64,000 nucleotides of DNA from Methylobacterium sp. (GTDB lineage: Bacteria > Pseudomonadota > Alphaproteobacteria > Rhizobiales > Beijerinckiaceae): positions 22,358 through 86,357 of the forward strand of contig NZ_JAIETD010000102.1 in the NCBI RefSeq assembly GCF_019745455.1, given 5' to 3'. Numbering within the stretch: the first letter of the stretch is position 1; every line of letters begins with the position of its first letter. The notes beneath the pieces were generated by a model. That model was given only the letters and a program-made list of their open reading frames with translations. It did no database searches and was not told the origin of the DNA. A program made the translations under genes and the position numbers. Below, in pieces: positions 1-9,800 of the stretch.

Positions 1-313
1 CGGGCCGGGTTGGTGCCACAACGGCTACCGGCCGATCATGAAGAAGATCGTGGCCGTCGCCGGCGATATCGTGACCTTCGACGGCACCGGCGGCGCCATG
101 CGGGTCAACGGGCAGGAGATCCCGAATTCGGCCCGCCAGGCCCGCGATGCGGCCGGGCGTCCGATGAGGTCGTGGGCCGGCGGAGCGATCCCGCCGCACC
201 AGGCGCTTCTGGTGTCGGACTACGATCCCTACTCCTTCGATGGCCGCTACTACGGGCCGCTGCCCGAGACCTCGGTCTACGCCTACACGGAGCCGGTCCT
301 GACCGTCCCCTGA
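1..313 (+). CDS. traF: TraF-type conjugal transfer peptidase, C-terminal part
   Basis: The reading frame is open from base 2 to the stop at 311-313 and is cut by the window edge, so only about 100 residues are visible. They include a GWCHNGYRPIMKKIVAVAGD segment typical of S26 signal-peptidase-like TraF proteins, where Lys acts in the Ser/Lys catalytic dyad, and the family's SDYDPYSFDGRYYGPLP segment near the C-terminus. TraF matures pilin and other exported transfer proteins in IncP/Ti-type conjugation systems. It converges on traH across a strong hairpin at 329-361. The N-terminal membrane helix and catalytic Ser would lie before base 1. An internal ATG at 38 is not the true start because homology extends upstream of it. 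Confidence 0.8.
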   Translation, partial: GPGWCHNGYRPIMKKIVAVAGDIVTFDGTGGAMRVNGQEIPNSARQARDAAGRPMRSWAGGAIPPHQALLVSDYDPYSFDGRYYGPLPETSVYAYTEPVLTVP

Positions 314-328
314 CGTACCTCAAACGCG

Positions 329-361
329 AACCCACGAAGCGCCTCGCGGCGCCTGTGGGTT
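329..361. terminator. Bidirectional hairpin between traF and traH
   Basis: AACCCAC (329-335) pairs with GTGGGTT (355-361), and inside it GCGCC (339-343) pairs with GGCGC (348-352) around a TCGC loop. It sits between two convergent genes, as expected of a shared terminator. No long T tract follows on either strand. Confidence 0.6.
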
Positions 362-406
362 GCAAGAAGACGCGGATCACCTACTGCGACGCTGGGGGGC
401 CTGGTC

Positions 407-1102
407 TCAGCGGGCCTCGCGGAACCGGCTGAGGTCAATGGTCATGGGCGCGGACGTGACCTCGAACATGGTTGGCGGCACAGGCGGGGCGCTCGCCCCC
501 CGAGGGGACTTGGGGGAAACGTCAGCGGTTTCCCGGCCGGAGGACGCATAGGCCTCCGCGACCCGGCGCGGTTCACGATCGCCAGAGCCAGCTATCTCCC
601 TCCGCTCGAACTCGCGCGGCGGGGGCTTGGCGACCACGACCGGAACCGAGGGGGTCAAGCCCGAGATCGGAGCCCCATTGTAGGTGCCCGCCACGTAGGC
701 CCGCACCGTCTCGAGGGGCAGATCGCGCGGATTTCGCACCGACGCGGAGACCATCTCGCGGGCGCGCTGGTAGACGAGCGACCCAATGCGGATGTTCGTA
801 CAAGGTTCAATCGCTTGCGCGACCGAGACCTTCAGCTCGGGGAGGAGACGGGCCGGAACGAGCAACAGCCCGAACCGCACGTCGGCTCCGGCGCTGAGGT
901 AGCTCGTGACGGCCTGGACCATCGCTGCATTGGTGGTGGGCTGGCGAACGACCACGGCCTTGCGGCCGTCCTTGGTCACAACCTTCAGCGCCAGCTCGTT
1001 GTAGCCCGAGGTCTCGTTGATGAGTTCCTCGATTGCGGCCGGTTCAATGCCCGGAGCCATGCACTGCTTGATGTAGTTGGCATCGAAATCCATGGCATTC
1101 AT
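407..1102 (-). CDS. traH: TraH-family conjugal transfer protein
   Basis: The 231-residue product resembles TraH of rhizobial and Agrobacterium plasmids. The N-terminal 130 residues (FDANYIKQCMAPGIEPAAIEE, then an AxRFGLxxxPA-type core) are the conserved part. The rest is a Pro/Ser/Arg-rich tail that looks unstructured. TraH is encoded with traF in Ti-type tra operons, and here traF lies just beyond, in convergent orientation. It is downstream of trbI in the same direction with a gap of about 60 bp. A start at 1093 is also possible. The family's molecular role is not well defined. Confidence 0.65.
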   Translation of the reverse strand: MNAMDFDANYIKQCMAPGIEPAAIEELINETSGYNELALKVVTKDGRKAVVVRQPTTNAAMVQAVTSYLSAGADVRFGLLLVPARLLPELKVSVAQAIEPCTNIRIGSLVYQRAREMVSASVRNPRDLPLETVRAYVAGTYNGAPISGLTPSVPVVVAKPPPREFERREIAGSGDREPRRVAEAYASSGRETADVSPKSPRGASAPPVPPTMFEVTSAPMTIDLSRFREAR

Positions 1103-1166
1103 CCGTCAGGGGAGGGGACAGCTCGCACGATCAGGTGTCAGGTTGTCGATCATCGGACTGCGCTCG

Positions 1167-2765
1167 TCATTGGGCGTAGGGCGGGAACACGATGTCTTTC
1201 TCGACGATCACATTGAAGCGATAGCCGGGACGCACTTCGATGGTCGGCTGAATGTTGAGGTTCTTCTGGAACGACTGGCGCACTACGCTGCCGAAAGTCG
1301 AGGCGGTGTTCTCGATGCCAGCCTGCCCGAGCGAGATCGAAACACCGCCGGCACCGGGATTGCGCGCGGTCGCGATCGCGTACTCGCTGCCGGCGCCGAC
1401 AAGGCTCAGGAGAAGCGCGGAGCCGTAGGTCCGCAGCTCGTGATTGTCGACCCGATCGGCGAAGCCGCCGTAACCTGCCCCGTCAGTGCCGGCCATGCTG
1501 CCGAGGTGCAGCGTCGAGCCGTCCGGGAAGGTCAGGTCGGTCCAGACCACCAGCACCCGCTCCTGGCCGTACGTGACGCCGGAGTCGTACCGGCCGAACA
1601 GGCGCGAGCCTTGCGGGATCAGAAGGTAACGGCCGGTCGCGCTGTCATAGACGTTCTGGTTCACCTGCGCGATCATCCGTCCCGGCAGGTCGGAGTTGAC
1701 GCCAGTAATCATCGTTGCCGGGATCACAGAGCCCTTCTTCAGCTCGTAGGGCGACAAGGGCTGCTGGACGAGGTGAGCCAGATAACCTTGGGCATCCGTC
1801 TGTTGGGTCAGGAAGCCCAGCTTGCCGGACTGGCCGTTCGGGTCCTGCTGGACAAACTGCGCCTGTTGCAGCGCGCCGAGATAGGCGGGCGAGAGACCGC
1901 CGCCGATGCTGCCGCCATATCCTCCACCAAAGGCCCCGCCGTATCCTCCACCATAGCCGGCGCCGTAGCGGCCGTAGCCCGTCGAGGCAGTGGAACCGGG
2001 GAACTCGCCGCCGCCCGATGCACCGGCAATGCCGGACCCGCCGACCCCCGAGAACCCCTGTCCCGAGATGAGGGCCATGCCGCCGCCGCTTCCACTCGCC
2101 CAAGCCGTGCGAACGGTGGGCGGCGGAGGCGCTACGCTGACGCTGGTCGGAGCCGTACGGGGAACCGGAGCCGCCGCGACCACGCCACTCCTCACAACCG
2201 AACCGCCGGGCACCATCCCGTTGCGGACACGATCGGCGGTGCGGGCATAGCTGCCGCGCGCCATGTCGATCAGGGTCGGCGAGCCGAGCGCCTCCTCGTG
2301 GCCCTGGATCGTCGCCAGCTCGATCCGCTGGCGCTCCTGCTCCAGCCGCTCGGCTCGCTGGAGCGCCATGCGCTTCTTCATCTCCTCCATGGGATCAGTC
2401 GCGGTCGAAGCCGTCGCCGCCTGCCTGGTGATCGGGGGCTGAACGGTGCCTTCAGGAGTCACGATCGTCTGCGGTGCTGGAGAAGGTGGGGCCGCAGCCT
2501 GACGGGCCCCGATCGTCCCATCTGGCCGCCCGGCAGTGAGGCTACGGCTGATGGCCTCCGTGCTCTGGCCGCCCATGGCCTTGGGAGCCTCGACCGTTCG
2601 CCGGTTCGAGCGGTCGATCGCCACGCTGACCGCGGCCGCCGTCACCGCGGTGCCCAGGCCAACCGTGATGAGAAGCGGGATGCGATTAAGACGCCGCACG
2701 GGCGCCTTTGCGCGGGCGTGCGAAGCCGCTCCCTGGATGACGGTCGGATTGGCTGTGGCGCTCAT
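1167..2765 (-). CDS. trbI: P-type conjugative transfer protein TrbI (VirB10 family)
   Basis: TrbI/VirB10 spans inner and outer membranes and gates the type IV secretion channel. The product has a cytoplasmic N-terminus, one membrane helix near residues 30-50 (PLLITVGLGTAVTAAAVSVA), a long Pro/Ser-rich periplasmic region and the conserved C-terminal barrel domain (LIPQGSRLFGRYDSG, then VWTDLTFPDGSTLHLG, ending near PGYRFNVIVEKDIVFPPY). I chose the ATG at 2765 because GAGG sits 6 nt upstream; an in-frame start at 2801 lacks this. Unusually, a Gly/Tyr repeat (YGGGYGG type) of about 40 residues lies just before the conserved domain. Confidence 0.93.
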   Translation of the reverse strand: MSATANPTVIQGAASHARAKAPVRRLNRIPLLITVGLGTAVTAAAVSVAIDRSNRRTVEAPKAMGGQSTEAISRSLTAGRPDGTIGARQAAAPPSPAPQTIVTPEGTVQPPITRQAATASTATDPMEEMKKRMALQRAERLEQERQRIELATIQGHEEALGSPTLIDMARGSYARTADRVRNGMVPGGSVVRSGVVAAAPVPRTAPTSVSVAPPPPTVRTAWASGSGGGMALISGQGFSGVGGSGIAGASGGGEFPGSTASTGYGRYGAGYGGGYGGAFGGGYGGSIGGGLSPAYLGALQQAQFVQQDPNGQSGKLGFLTQQTDAQGYLAHLVQQPLSPYELKKGSVIPATMITGVNSDLPGRMIAQVNQNVYDSATGRYLLIPQGSRLFGRYDSGVTYGQERVLVVWTDLTFPDGSTLHLGSMAGTDGAGYGGFADRVDNHELRTYGSALLLSLVGAGSEYAIATARNPGAGGVSISLGQAGIENTASTFGSVVRQSFQKNLNIQPTIEVRPGYRFNVIVEKDIVFPPYAQ

Positions 2766-2835
2766 GGTTGACCTCGTGTTGGAGACGCCCGCCGCGCTCA
2801 AGCCCGGCCCGAAATGGCGTCCAGTGAGACTGGGG

Positions 2836-3729
2836 TTAGTTGAAGATCCGCGTGAAGAAGGCGGCCACCGGGTCCTGCTCGCCGCGGGTGATCGTCACCC
2901 GCTCCTGGCTCCACCCGACGCCTGACACCAGGATCGCCCGGTCAAAGACTTGGTCGACGATGTAGCGATCGTCCTGGAGGCGGTAGTTCACGACCTGCTG
3001 CTCGCCCGCGCTGTTGATGACGTGCAGGACCGGAGCCTCGCGGCTGCGCATGTAGAGCGGCATGTCGAGGAAGGTGCGGACGCCATCGTTGTAGATGCGA
3101 ACCGGCTTAAAGGCGGCGTTGCCGCTGGCGACATAGCGATCGTCATAGACCCCGCCGGCCGCGACGGGGCGTCCGATCGGGCCGGTCCCACGGGCCTGCG
3201 TCACGGTCTTGTCCGGAGGGTATTCGAACCCCACCCGATCCATGTAGGGGCCGCGCACGGACTTGAGGCGGATCGAATAGGTACGTCGGTTCGTGGTGAC
3301 GATCATGGTGGTGTTCAGGCCGGCGCCGTTCGGCTTGACCACGAGGTGGGCAATCTCACCCGGCCCGGCGCCGCCCGAGGTCGCAGGCGCGATCTTCCAG
3401 CGCACGGTGTCGCCCAGGTTCACGTCCTTGACGATCTCGCCGGCCTCGAACTCGATGTCGCATACCTGCAAAGGGGCGCACACGACCGTTGGCTGGGAGT
3501 GGCCGAAGGCGAACAGGACCTTGCCATCAGGGCCGGTCCGCAGCACCGCCTTCTTGGTCCGCCATTGGTTGGCGCGCGCCACGGCTGCCTGCTCGGACGC
3601 GGTGAGTTCAACGGTCGGCGCGACCACGACGCCATCCTGCTCGACGGGTTCGGCAGCATAATCGGCACCCCAGGCCGCGCTGGTCGACGCGACCGCCACG
3701 ATGGCGAGCGCAGAAACAATAGCCTTCAT
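2836..3729 (-). CDS. trbG: P-type conjugative transfer protein TrbG (VirB9 family)
   Basis: TrbG/VirB9 is a periplasmic/outer-membrane core component of the transfer channel and binds TrbI. A signal peptide is clear (MKAIVSALAIVAVASTSAAWG), followed by the family's FAFGHSQPTVVCAPLQVCDIE region, TTNRRTYSIRL, and a C-terminal VFDRAILVSGVGWSQERVTI segment. Length (297 aa) is normal. I start at the ATG that opens the signal peptide rather than the GTG at 3747. It follows trbF with about 50 bp between them. No trbH gene lies between trbG and trbI, although many IncP and Ti systems have one. Confidence 0.93.
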   Translation of the reverse strand: MKAIVSALAIVAVASTSAAWGADYAAEPVEQDGVVVAPTVELTASEQAAVARANQWRTKKAVLRTGPDGKVLFAFGHSQPTVVCAPLQVCDIEFEAGEIVKDVNLGDTVRWKIAPATSGGAGPGEIAHLVVKPNGAGLNTTMIVTTNRRTYSIRLKSVRGPYMDRVGFEYPPDKTVTQARGTGPIGRPVAAGGVYDDRYVASGNAAFKPVRIYNDGVRTFLDMPLYMRSREAPVLHVINSAGEQQVVNYRLQDDRYIVDQVFDRAILVSGVGWSQERVTITRGEQDPVAAFFTRIFN

Positions 3730-3781
3730 GGTTGGAGTGCCCCGCACCTATGTTCTTGTTGGTCTTGGCTCTTCGCGCTGC

Positions 3782-4474
3782 TCAGAGCTGCTGCACCCAG
3801 TCGAAGTCCTTGATGTAGAGACCGATTGGGTTGGCCCGGATCACCGCCTCGGATTGAGGGGGGATCATCTGCACCTGCGCTACGCCCTTCATGGCGATCC
3901 GGCTCCTCTCGTCGCCGTTCGGCTTGCGGACGATCTCGATCCAGTCGACCTGGTAGCTCGTCTCGGAGAGCGGCACGACCGAACGGACCTGGACGGAAAC
4001 CGTTTCGGTGAGCGCCCGAACGAAGGGGTCCTGGCCCTCCGTCCGGAAGTAGCTCGTGATCTTGTTGGTCGCCGGATCGCCGGTGATGAGGAAGCCGTAG
4101 AGGCGCTCGACGTTGCGCTTGAGGACGGTCCCGTCGGTCGTGACCGAGCGAAAGTTGGTCACGAAGTCGCCGAGGAGGTTCTGAACGACACGGCGATCGG
4201 CATACTCGATCCGCTCGGGGAAGCCGGCGAATACCGGCATGCCGATCTTATCGACCGCAATGACGAAGGGCTGGTAGGTGGTGTTCTGCCTGATCCAGAG
4301 CGCGTAGCCCGTGCTCATGGTGGCGAGCCCCAGGCAGAGGAAGGCCATGATCTGCCACATCCGGGCCTGCCGGATGTAGGAGCCGTAACGCTCGTTCCAC
4401 TCGCGCCTCGCCGCCACATAGGGGTTCTCGGCTGTGGCGTTGGAATAAGACTCGGGCAAGGACGTCGGCGACAT
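3782..4474 (-). CDS. trbF: Conjugal transfer protein TrbF (VirB8 family)
   Basis: TrbF/VirB8 is a bitopic inner-membrane assembly factor of the type IV secretion machine. The 230-residue product has a short cytoplasmic N-terminus (NPYVAARREWNERYGSYIRQAR), one membrane helix around residues 40-60 (MAFLCLGLATMSTGYALWI) and a periplasmic NTF2-like domain. AAGGGG lies 6-7 nt upstream of the ATG. It is between trbL and trbG, the Ti-plasmid order. Confidence 0.94.
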   Translation of the reverse strand: MSPTSLPESYSNATAENPYVAARREWNERYGSYIRQARMWQIMAFLCLGLATMSTGYALWIRQNTTYQPFVIAVDKIGMPVFAGFPERIEYADRRVVQNLLGDFVTNFRSVTTDGTVLKRNVERLYGFLITGDPATNKITSYFRTEGQDPFVRALTETVSVQVRSVVPLSETSYQVDWIEIVRKPNGDERSRIAMKGVAQVQMIPPQSEAVIRANPIGLYIKDFDWVQQL

Positions 4475-4500
4475 AGAAGCCCCTTGGGATCAAAATCGCG

Positions 4501-6365
4501 CTACGAACGCGGCGTTGTGGTCTTGGTGGATGTGAAGGCGAGCGGACGCGACTTCGGCGGCGGCACGCTGCTCACGTAGGTCGCCGACGGCACTCGCTCC
4601 GACGGCAGTGCGGTCGTGGTCGTGGGGGCTCCCCCGGCCGGAGCACCTGAACGAAGCGACGGATTGAGGACGGCCTCGCTGCCCGCCTGGACGGGGGGTC
4701 GCGCGGGCGCATCCGAAGATAAGGTCTCGGTCATGGCAGGCGGTGCGCCCGTCGAGACGGCCGCTGCGACGTCCCGGAGAGTGTTGCTACCCGCCTCTGC
4801 GGCTGCGAGTGATGAGCCGCCGAACGCCTCGCTGGGCGCAGGCGCAGCCCCGCCGCCCGCCTGCGGCAGGCTGAGCGCAGCAGCCAGGGCCTGCCCGGGC
4901 GAGAACCCGGGAGGAGCGGTTGGCGCCCTCGGCGCGGCCGGAGCCTGGGAGACGACCACAGGAGCAGTGGCGCCGGCGACGGTGCGGGCAGCCGTGGACG
5001 AGGACTGGCCGGGCGGCGCCGCGGAGTTGGCCTCGGCTTTGCCGGTTCCGGCCGGCGCCGCGGCTGGCCCTGCAAAACCGGCCGGGCTGCTCGTCCCACG
5101 CGACCCGCCGCCGAAACCGGAGTTGTCACTCGTCCCTCGCCCTGCCCCGCCACCGGTAGGCGACGAGGGCGGACGGCCGCCCCCGCTCCCCGACGTCAGC
5201 ATCGGCTGCGACGCGCGGGCAGCGCGTGCGCCGGACGAGCCTCCCGGGGCTGCGAGGCGGGCCGCCTGCTGATTGCCCAGACGGAGCTTCGAGGCCGCGT
5301 TGCCCATCACGGAGCCCATCCGGGAGCCCGGAACGCTTGCCGCGCGGTCGAAAGCCGCTCCGGCGACCGCGCCGATCGCCCGGCCCGCCATCTGCCCGAT
5401 GCTCCCGCCGCCCCGAGCGGCGGCAACGCCCACGGCCGCAGGGCCTGCCACCGCGCCCATCGCAGCGCCAGCGGCGCCGGCGGCCACGCCCAGGAGCGTG
5501 GTGTTGCTGCCGACGGACGAGCCCACCACGACCGATTGAAGCATCGAGGGCAGGGCTTTCGTGACGGCGAGCAGCACGATGGCTACACCCACGACGGTGT
5601 AGATTTCGGTGTTGCTGGTGTTGCTGAAGTTCCTCACCGTCTCCGAGATGATCGACTGACCGATCGAGACGACGAGCCCCATGACCATGAGCTTCAAGCC
5701 AACGGATATGGCGTAGGTCAGGTACTTGATCGCATAGTCTTTGGTGAAGCCGCTGCCCCCGAAACCAAGCAGGATGATCCCTGCATAGGTCACGATCCAC
5801 ATCTCCACCGTGGTCACGATGACGATCGCGGCAATGAGCGCGAAGCACACAACGACCACGAGCGCCGCGATCAGCAGGGCGACCGACTTGCCGCTGTCCG
5901 TCCAGAACGAAACATTGTCGGCGAGCTTCTGAGCGACCTGCACGCCGGCGTTGAAGATGTCGGACGGCTTGAACCCGACGCCGCCCGCGTTCTGGGCGAT
6001 CTGCCGGAAGCTCTTGATGACCGCATCGACGACCGCGGGGCCCTGGTCGAGGATGAAGTAGAAGATGCCGACGACCAGGATACGTTTGACGACCTCCGAG
6101 GCGAAGTTCTGAATCCCCGACCCGGAGAGCGCGAGGAAAATCGCGCTGACGGCGAACTCGATCGCCGCCAAGATCCAGAAGAGGCTGATGGCCGCCGACT
6201 TGATGGCGCTTTCCCACCTGGAGGTCGCCGCCTGGAATCTGTCGACGAGCGAGTCGAGGACCTGGCCCGCCTGCGCCTGCGCATCGGCAGGCATGGCGAC
6301 GACGAACATGGCCACTGCCAGGAGGCCGAGAACCGCCGGAAGGGCCGGGTTCGCACGCCGTCTCA
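4501..6365 (-). CDS. trbL: P-type conjugative transfer protein TrbL (VirB6-like)
   Basis: TrbL is the polytopic inner-membrane channel component. The start at 6365 opens a signal/first helix (LPAVLGLLAVAMFVVAMPADAQA). Further helices follow (ISLFWILAAIEFAVSAIFLALSG, VALLIAALVVVVCFALIAAI, then the TrbL-typical VEMWIVTYAGIILLGFGGSGF). From about residue 300 a Gly/Ala-rich stretch leads into a Pro/Ala/Ser-rich disordered C-terminal half. At 621 aa it is longer than many TrbL proteins because of that tail. The reading frame is open upstream to 6495, but that region overlaps trbK and lacks family features. Confidence 0.92.
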
Positions 6366-6401
6366 TCGAAGTCCTCGTCTTGCTCGCTGGGTGCGAGGTC
6401 G

Positions 6402-6557
6402 TCAGTATTCTTTCCCGCAATCGAGGCAGGCCGGCCGGTCGTTCCGGAAGTAGGCCGCCTCGGCGCTCGCGGTTTTCGCCTGCATGAAGGCCCAAAAGCC
6501 CGCAGCGCCGAGACCTGCTACGACGATCAGCGCGATAACGACGATCTTGAGGTTCAT
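6402..6557 (-). CDS. trbK: Small TrbK-like protein (putative entry exclusion)
   Basis: A 51-codon ORF starts with an ATG that overlaps the trbJ stop in the form TGATG, and ends about 37 bp before trbL. The product is one N-terminal hydrophobic helix (IVVIALIVVAGLGAAGFWAF) and a short tail with a CLDC motif, ending CGKEY. Its position between trbJ and trbL is that of trbK, which in related plasmids encodes a small membrane-associated entry-exclusion protein. It lacks an obvious lipobox, so the assignment rests mainly on position and size. Confidence 0.65.
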   Translation of the reverse strand: MNLKIVVIALIVVAGLGAAGFWAFMQAKTASAEAAYFRNDRPACLDCGKEY

Positions 6558-7378
6558 CAGTATTCCTTTCCCCCTTCGATGCTGACCGGAGCCGTGCTCT
6601 GGAAATATCGGCGATCGGCCGCCTGCTGCTGCTCCTCGATGGCCTGCCGCCGGCCGAACACCTGGCCGAACATCACCGTCTGCTGCGCGATGAGTGCGCG
6701 CAGCTTGAGCATCTGATCGACCTGGAGGCTCGCCAGGGAATGCCCGACCTGGAGCGCCCGCATCTGGCCGTCAGCTGTCTCGGACTGGCCCTGGAGCCTC
6801 TTGAGGAGGTCCGCGTCCAGCGTGAGCTGGTCGCCCGTGAGGTTCGCAGTCTTAAGCGTGCTGGCGATCGTGTCGCGCTGCGTGGTCGACCACGAGGAGT
6901 AGGCTTGGGAAAACGAACCGCCCGTGAGGTTCTGGCCCAGGAACGTGTCGTAGCTGCTGAAGCGCTGCCGAAACACGCCGTCGATGTTCCCCATGCTGAA
7001 GGCGAGCCCCTGCCCCTGCTGGGTCAGTTGAGCCAAGCGGCCAATGTCGCTCTGAGCTTGATCCCAGATGCGCTGCGGCAACGCCGCCGTGTTTTGCAGC
7101 ATGGTCTGGTACATTCGCAGCTGGTTCTGGATTTGCTGGATCTGGTTCGTGATCTGCTGAGCGAATTGGGCCGATTGCCTGATCTGCTCGCCCCCCATCT
7201 GCACCAGTTGCGCGTTGTTCATGATCTGCGTCCATTCGGTCGCAAACTGCGCCTGCTGGACGAGACTCGGGGGCGCGAGACCGAGCGGCGCGACACCGAG
7301 GCCCGGCGCAGCAACGGCGAGGGCCGGGGCAAGGGTCGCAGCCGCCAGCATGGCCGCCTTCAGCTGATGGTTCGGCAT
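6557..7378 (-). CDS. trbJ: P-type conjugative transfer protein TrbJ (VirB5-like)
   Basis: TrbJ is a secreted, Gln-rich coiled-coil protein of the pilus tip or assembly step. A signal peptide (MLAAATLAPALAVAAPG) is followed by Q-rich helices with the family's IRQSAQFAQQITNQIQQIQNQ region and YDTFLGQNL. The ATG at 7378 lies 1 nt from the trbE stop, implying translational coupling. The open frame continues upstream inside trbE, but that part is a shadow. Confidence 0.92.
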   Translation of the reverse strand: MPNHQLKAAMLAAATLAPALAVAAPGLGVAPLGLAPPSLVQQAQFATEWTQIMNNAQLVQMGGEQIRQSAQFAQQITNQIQQIQNQLRMYQTMLQNTAALPQRIWDQAQSDIGRLAQLTQQGQGLAFSMGNIDGVFRQRFSSYDTFLGQNLTGGSFSQAYSSWSTTQRDTIASTLKTANLTGDQLTLDADLLKRLQGQSETADGQMRALQVGHSLASLQVDQMLKLRALIAQQTVMFGQVFGRRQAIEEQQQAADRRYFQSTAPVSIEGGKEY

Positions 7379-7379
7379 G

Positions 7380-9797
7380 TCACAGCCCCCTTTCGTTGAG
7401 CCAGCGGGCCGGCCAATCGGACCCGAACCGGGCTTCGAGCTCGCACACGCGGCGGAGGTCGTCCTTGCCGGTCGCGCCGACGAAGCTAAGCCCCACCGGG
7501 CCCAGCGCGAGGTCGAACAAGCGCCGGCCGTCGGGCTGGACGAGGTAGTAGTGTTGCTTCGGCGTGGCGCTCGCAACGATCTCGATCTGACGCTCGTTGA
7601 GGCCGAAATCTCTGTAGAAATCGACCGTCCCGGCCTCCTTCGCGGCATGGTTCGGAAGGAAAATCTTGGTCGGGCAGCTTTCTTTGATGACGTCGACGAT
7701 GCCTGAGTTCGCGGCGTCGCTGAGAGACTGCGTCGCCAGAACGACCGCGCAGTTCGCCTTGCGCAGCACCTTCAGCCACTCGCGGACCTTGTCGCGGAAG
7801 GTCGGGTGCCCGAGCGCGATCCAGGCCTCGTCGATGATGAAGAGGCTCGGCTGGCCCTCGAGCCGGCTTTCCATGCGATGGAACAGGTAAAGCAGGACCG
7901 GAATGACGATCCGGTCGCCCATTGCCATCAGCTCCTCGATCTCGAAGGTCTGGAATGCCTCGAAGTCGAGCGTGTCGGCCTCGCTGTCGAGGAGCGACCC
8001 CAACGGACCCTCCATCGTGTAGGGCTCGATCGCCTCCCGGAGCTCCTTGGACTGCAAGGTGGTGTGGAAGTCGGAGAGCGTCTTGGCCGTCCGCGACTGG
8101 CGCGTGATGGTGAGGGCGCGCTGGATCTCGTTGCGGAGCTCCGGCGTGAGCGTGACGTTCTGCAACTCCACGAGCGTCGAGACCCACTCGGCCGCCCATG
8201 CCTGATCGGCGTCGGTTGCAATGCTGCCGAGCGGGCAGAAGGCGAGCGTCCCGTCCGAGCCGCCGATATCGTAGTGCTTGCCCCCGACGGCCAGCGTCAG
8301 CGGCAACATGGAGCGGCCCTTGTCGACCGCGAAGACCTGCGCCTCGGGATAGCGCCGAAACTGCGCCGCGATGAGGCCGAGCAGCGTCGACTTGCCCGAG
8401 CCGGTCGGGCCGAAGATCGCCGTGTGGCCCAGGTCGCCCGAGTGCAGGTTGAGGCGCATGGGAGTCGAGCCCGTCGTGGCCACCTGCATGAGCGGGGGAG
8501 AGTCCGGCGGATAGAACGGGCACGGATTGACGGCGTGCCCCGCCCAGACGGCGTTGATCGGCAGCATGTCGGCCAGGTTGAGGGTGTGGATCATCGGCCG
8601 GCGGATGTTCTGAACACCATGGCCGGGGAGGGAGCCGAGATAGGCTTCGGTCGCGTTGATGGTTTCGATGCGGGCCGAAAAGCCGATGCGCTGAAGCTCC
8701 TTGCGAACGGCCTGCGCATCCTGTTCCGCCTGATGCAGGTCCGCGCCGTGAATGACGATGTTGGGCGTGTAGTAGCCGTAGGTGACGAGGTTGGAGGCCG
8801 CCTCGGACATCGCCGACTCGACCTCGCCGACCATCGCCACCGCGTCCTGATCGACGACCCCACCGTGCGGATTGAAAACCTGGTTCAGGAAGGAGCGGGT
8901 CTTCTGCGCCCACTTTCGGCGGTGCTTGGCGAGGTGTTTCTGGACGTCAATGGCGTCGAGGCCAATGAAGCGGGTCGACCAGCGATAGGGGATCGCCAGC
9001 TGGTCGAGCACGTTCAGGATGCCGGAATGCGAGTCGCTCGGGAACCCGTCGATCGCCACCACGACGATATACTTGTCGCCGATCATGGGCGTGATCGCCG
9101 ACACGAACTCGTCGCCCAAAAGAGCATCGAGATACATGGGGATCGGCGGCAGGGCGATCGGATGATCGTTGCCGGTAACGCAGAAGTTAAGATGCTGCAA
9201 AAGGCGGTCGAAGACCCGTGTGTGGCCCTGATCGTCCATCACCTCTACGGCGCCGAGCGGCTCGACGCGGAAGACGTTGTCGAGGGCCTTCTCGATCTCC
9301 TCGCAGGTGCGCTTGAACGTGCGGAGCATCACGTCGGCGTAGCTCTCGCGGCGCCCGCCCGTCTCGGTATACATCATGCTCGCCACCTTCGAGGCGCGCA
9401 TGTCGGGCGGGTTGTAGGTGAGCACGAACACGTGCCGGCTCTCGAAGAATGAACCCGCGGCCTGGAAGCGCGCGCGGCGCTCCTCGTCGATGGCGCGAGA
9501 CACCCAGTCCGGGAAGGCGGACCGGGAGGGGTCCGGATAGCTGACCGCCGGCGTGCGGATCGCGTCGACATGGAGCATATAGCCCGTGCCGAGGCGAGCC
9601 AGGATCGCGTTGAGCTGGGCGCTCAAATGGTCGCGCTCGAGCGCCGTGGCGCTCTCCGTGTCCGGCCCGTCATACTGCCAGGCCGTCATCAGAGAGCCGT
9701 CCTTGTTGAGGACGATGCCGTCCTCGACCACGGCCGCGTAGTTCAAGAGGTCCGAGAACCCGCGCTTGTGCGGACGGTATTGCTTGAGCGCCAGCAT
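7380..9797 (-). CDS. trbE: Conjugal transfer ATPase TrbE (VirB4 family)
   Basis: TrbE powers assembly of the transfer apparatus and pilus at the inner membrane. The 805-residue length is normal. The N-terminal CagE/TrbE domain begins with LKQYRPHKRGFSDLLNYA. Walker A (GPTGSGKST) is near residue 460 and Walker B (SLFIIDEAWIAL) near 650, followed by an ATQS segment typical of VirB4 proteins. It starts 3 bp after the trbD stop. Confidence 0.96.
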   Translation of the reverse strand: MLALKQYRPHKRGFSDLLNYAAVVEDGIVLNKDGSLMTAWQYDGPDTESATALERDHLSAQLNAILARLGTGYMLHVDAIRTPAVSYPDPSRSAFPDWVSRAIDEERRARFQAAGSFFESRHVFVLTYNPPDMRASKVASMMYTETGGRRESYADVMLRTFKRTCEEIEKALDNVFRVEPLGAVEVMDDQGHTRVFDRLLQHLNFCVTGNDHPIALPPIPMYLDALLGDEFVSAITPMIGDKYIVVVAIDGFPSDSHSGILNVLDQLAIPYRWSTRFIGLDAIDVQKHLAKHRRKWAQKTRSFLNQVFNPHGGVVDQDAVAMVGEVESAMSEAASNLVTYGYYTPNIVIHGADLHQAEQDAQAVRKELQRIGFSARIETINATEAYLGSLPGHGVQNIRRPMIHTLNLADMLPINAVWAGHAVNPCPFYPPDSPPLMQVATTGSTPMRLNLHSGDLGHTAIFGPTGSGKSTLLGLIAAQFRRYPEAQVFAVDKGRSMLPLTLAVGGKHYDIGGSDGTLAFCPLGSIATDADQAWAAEWVSTLVELQNVTLTPELRNEIQRALTITRQSRTAKTLSDFHTTLQSKELREAIEPYTMEGPLGSLLDSEADTLDFEAFQTFEIEELMAMGDRIVIPVLLYLFHRMESRLEGQPSLFIIDEAWIALGHPTFRDKVREWLKVLRKANCAVVLATQSLSDAANSGIVDVIKESCPTKIFLPNHAAKEAGTVDFYRDFGLNERQIEIVASATPKQHYYLVQPDGRRLFDLALGPVGLSFVGATGKDDLRRVCELEARFGSDWPARWLNERGL

Positions 9798-9800
9798 GGA

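Noticed and set aside
1077..2771. Plus-strand frame of about 560 codons
   Set aside because: Antisense to trbI; no recognisable domains.
7806..9452. Plus-strand frame of about 550 codons
   Set aside because: Antisense to trbE; shadow composition.
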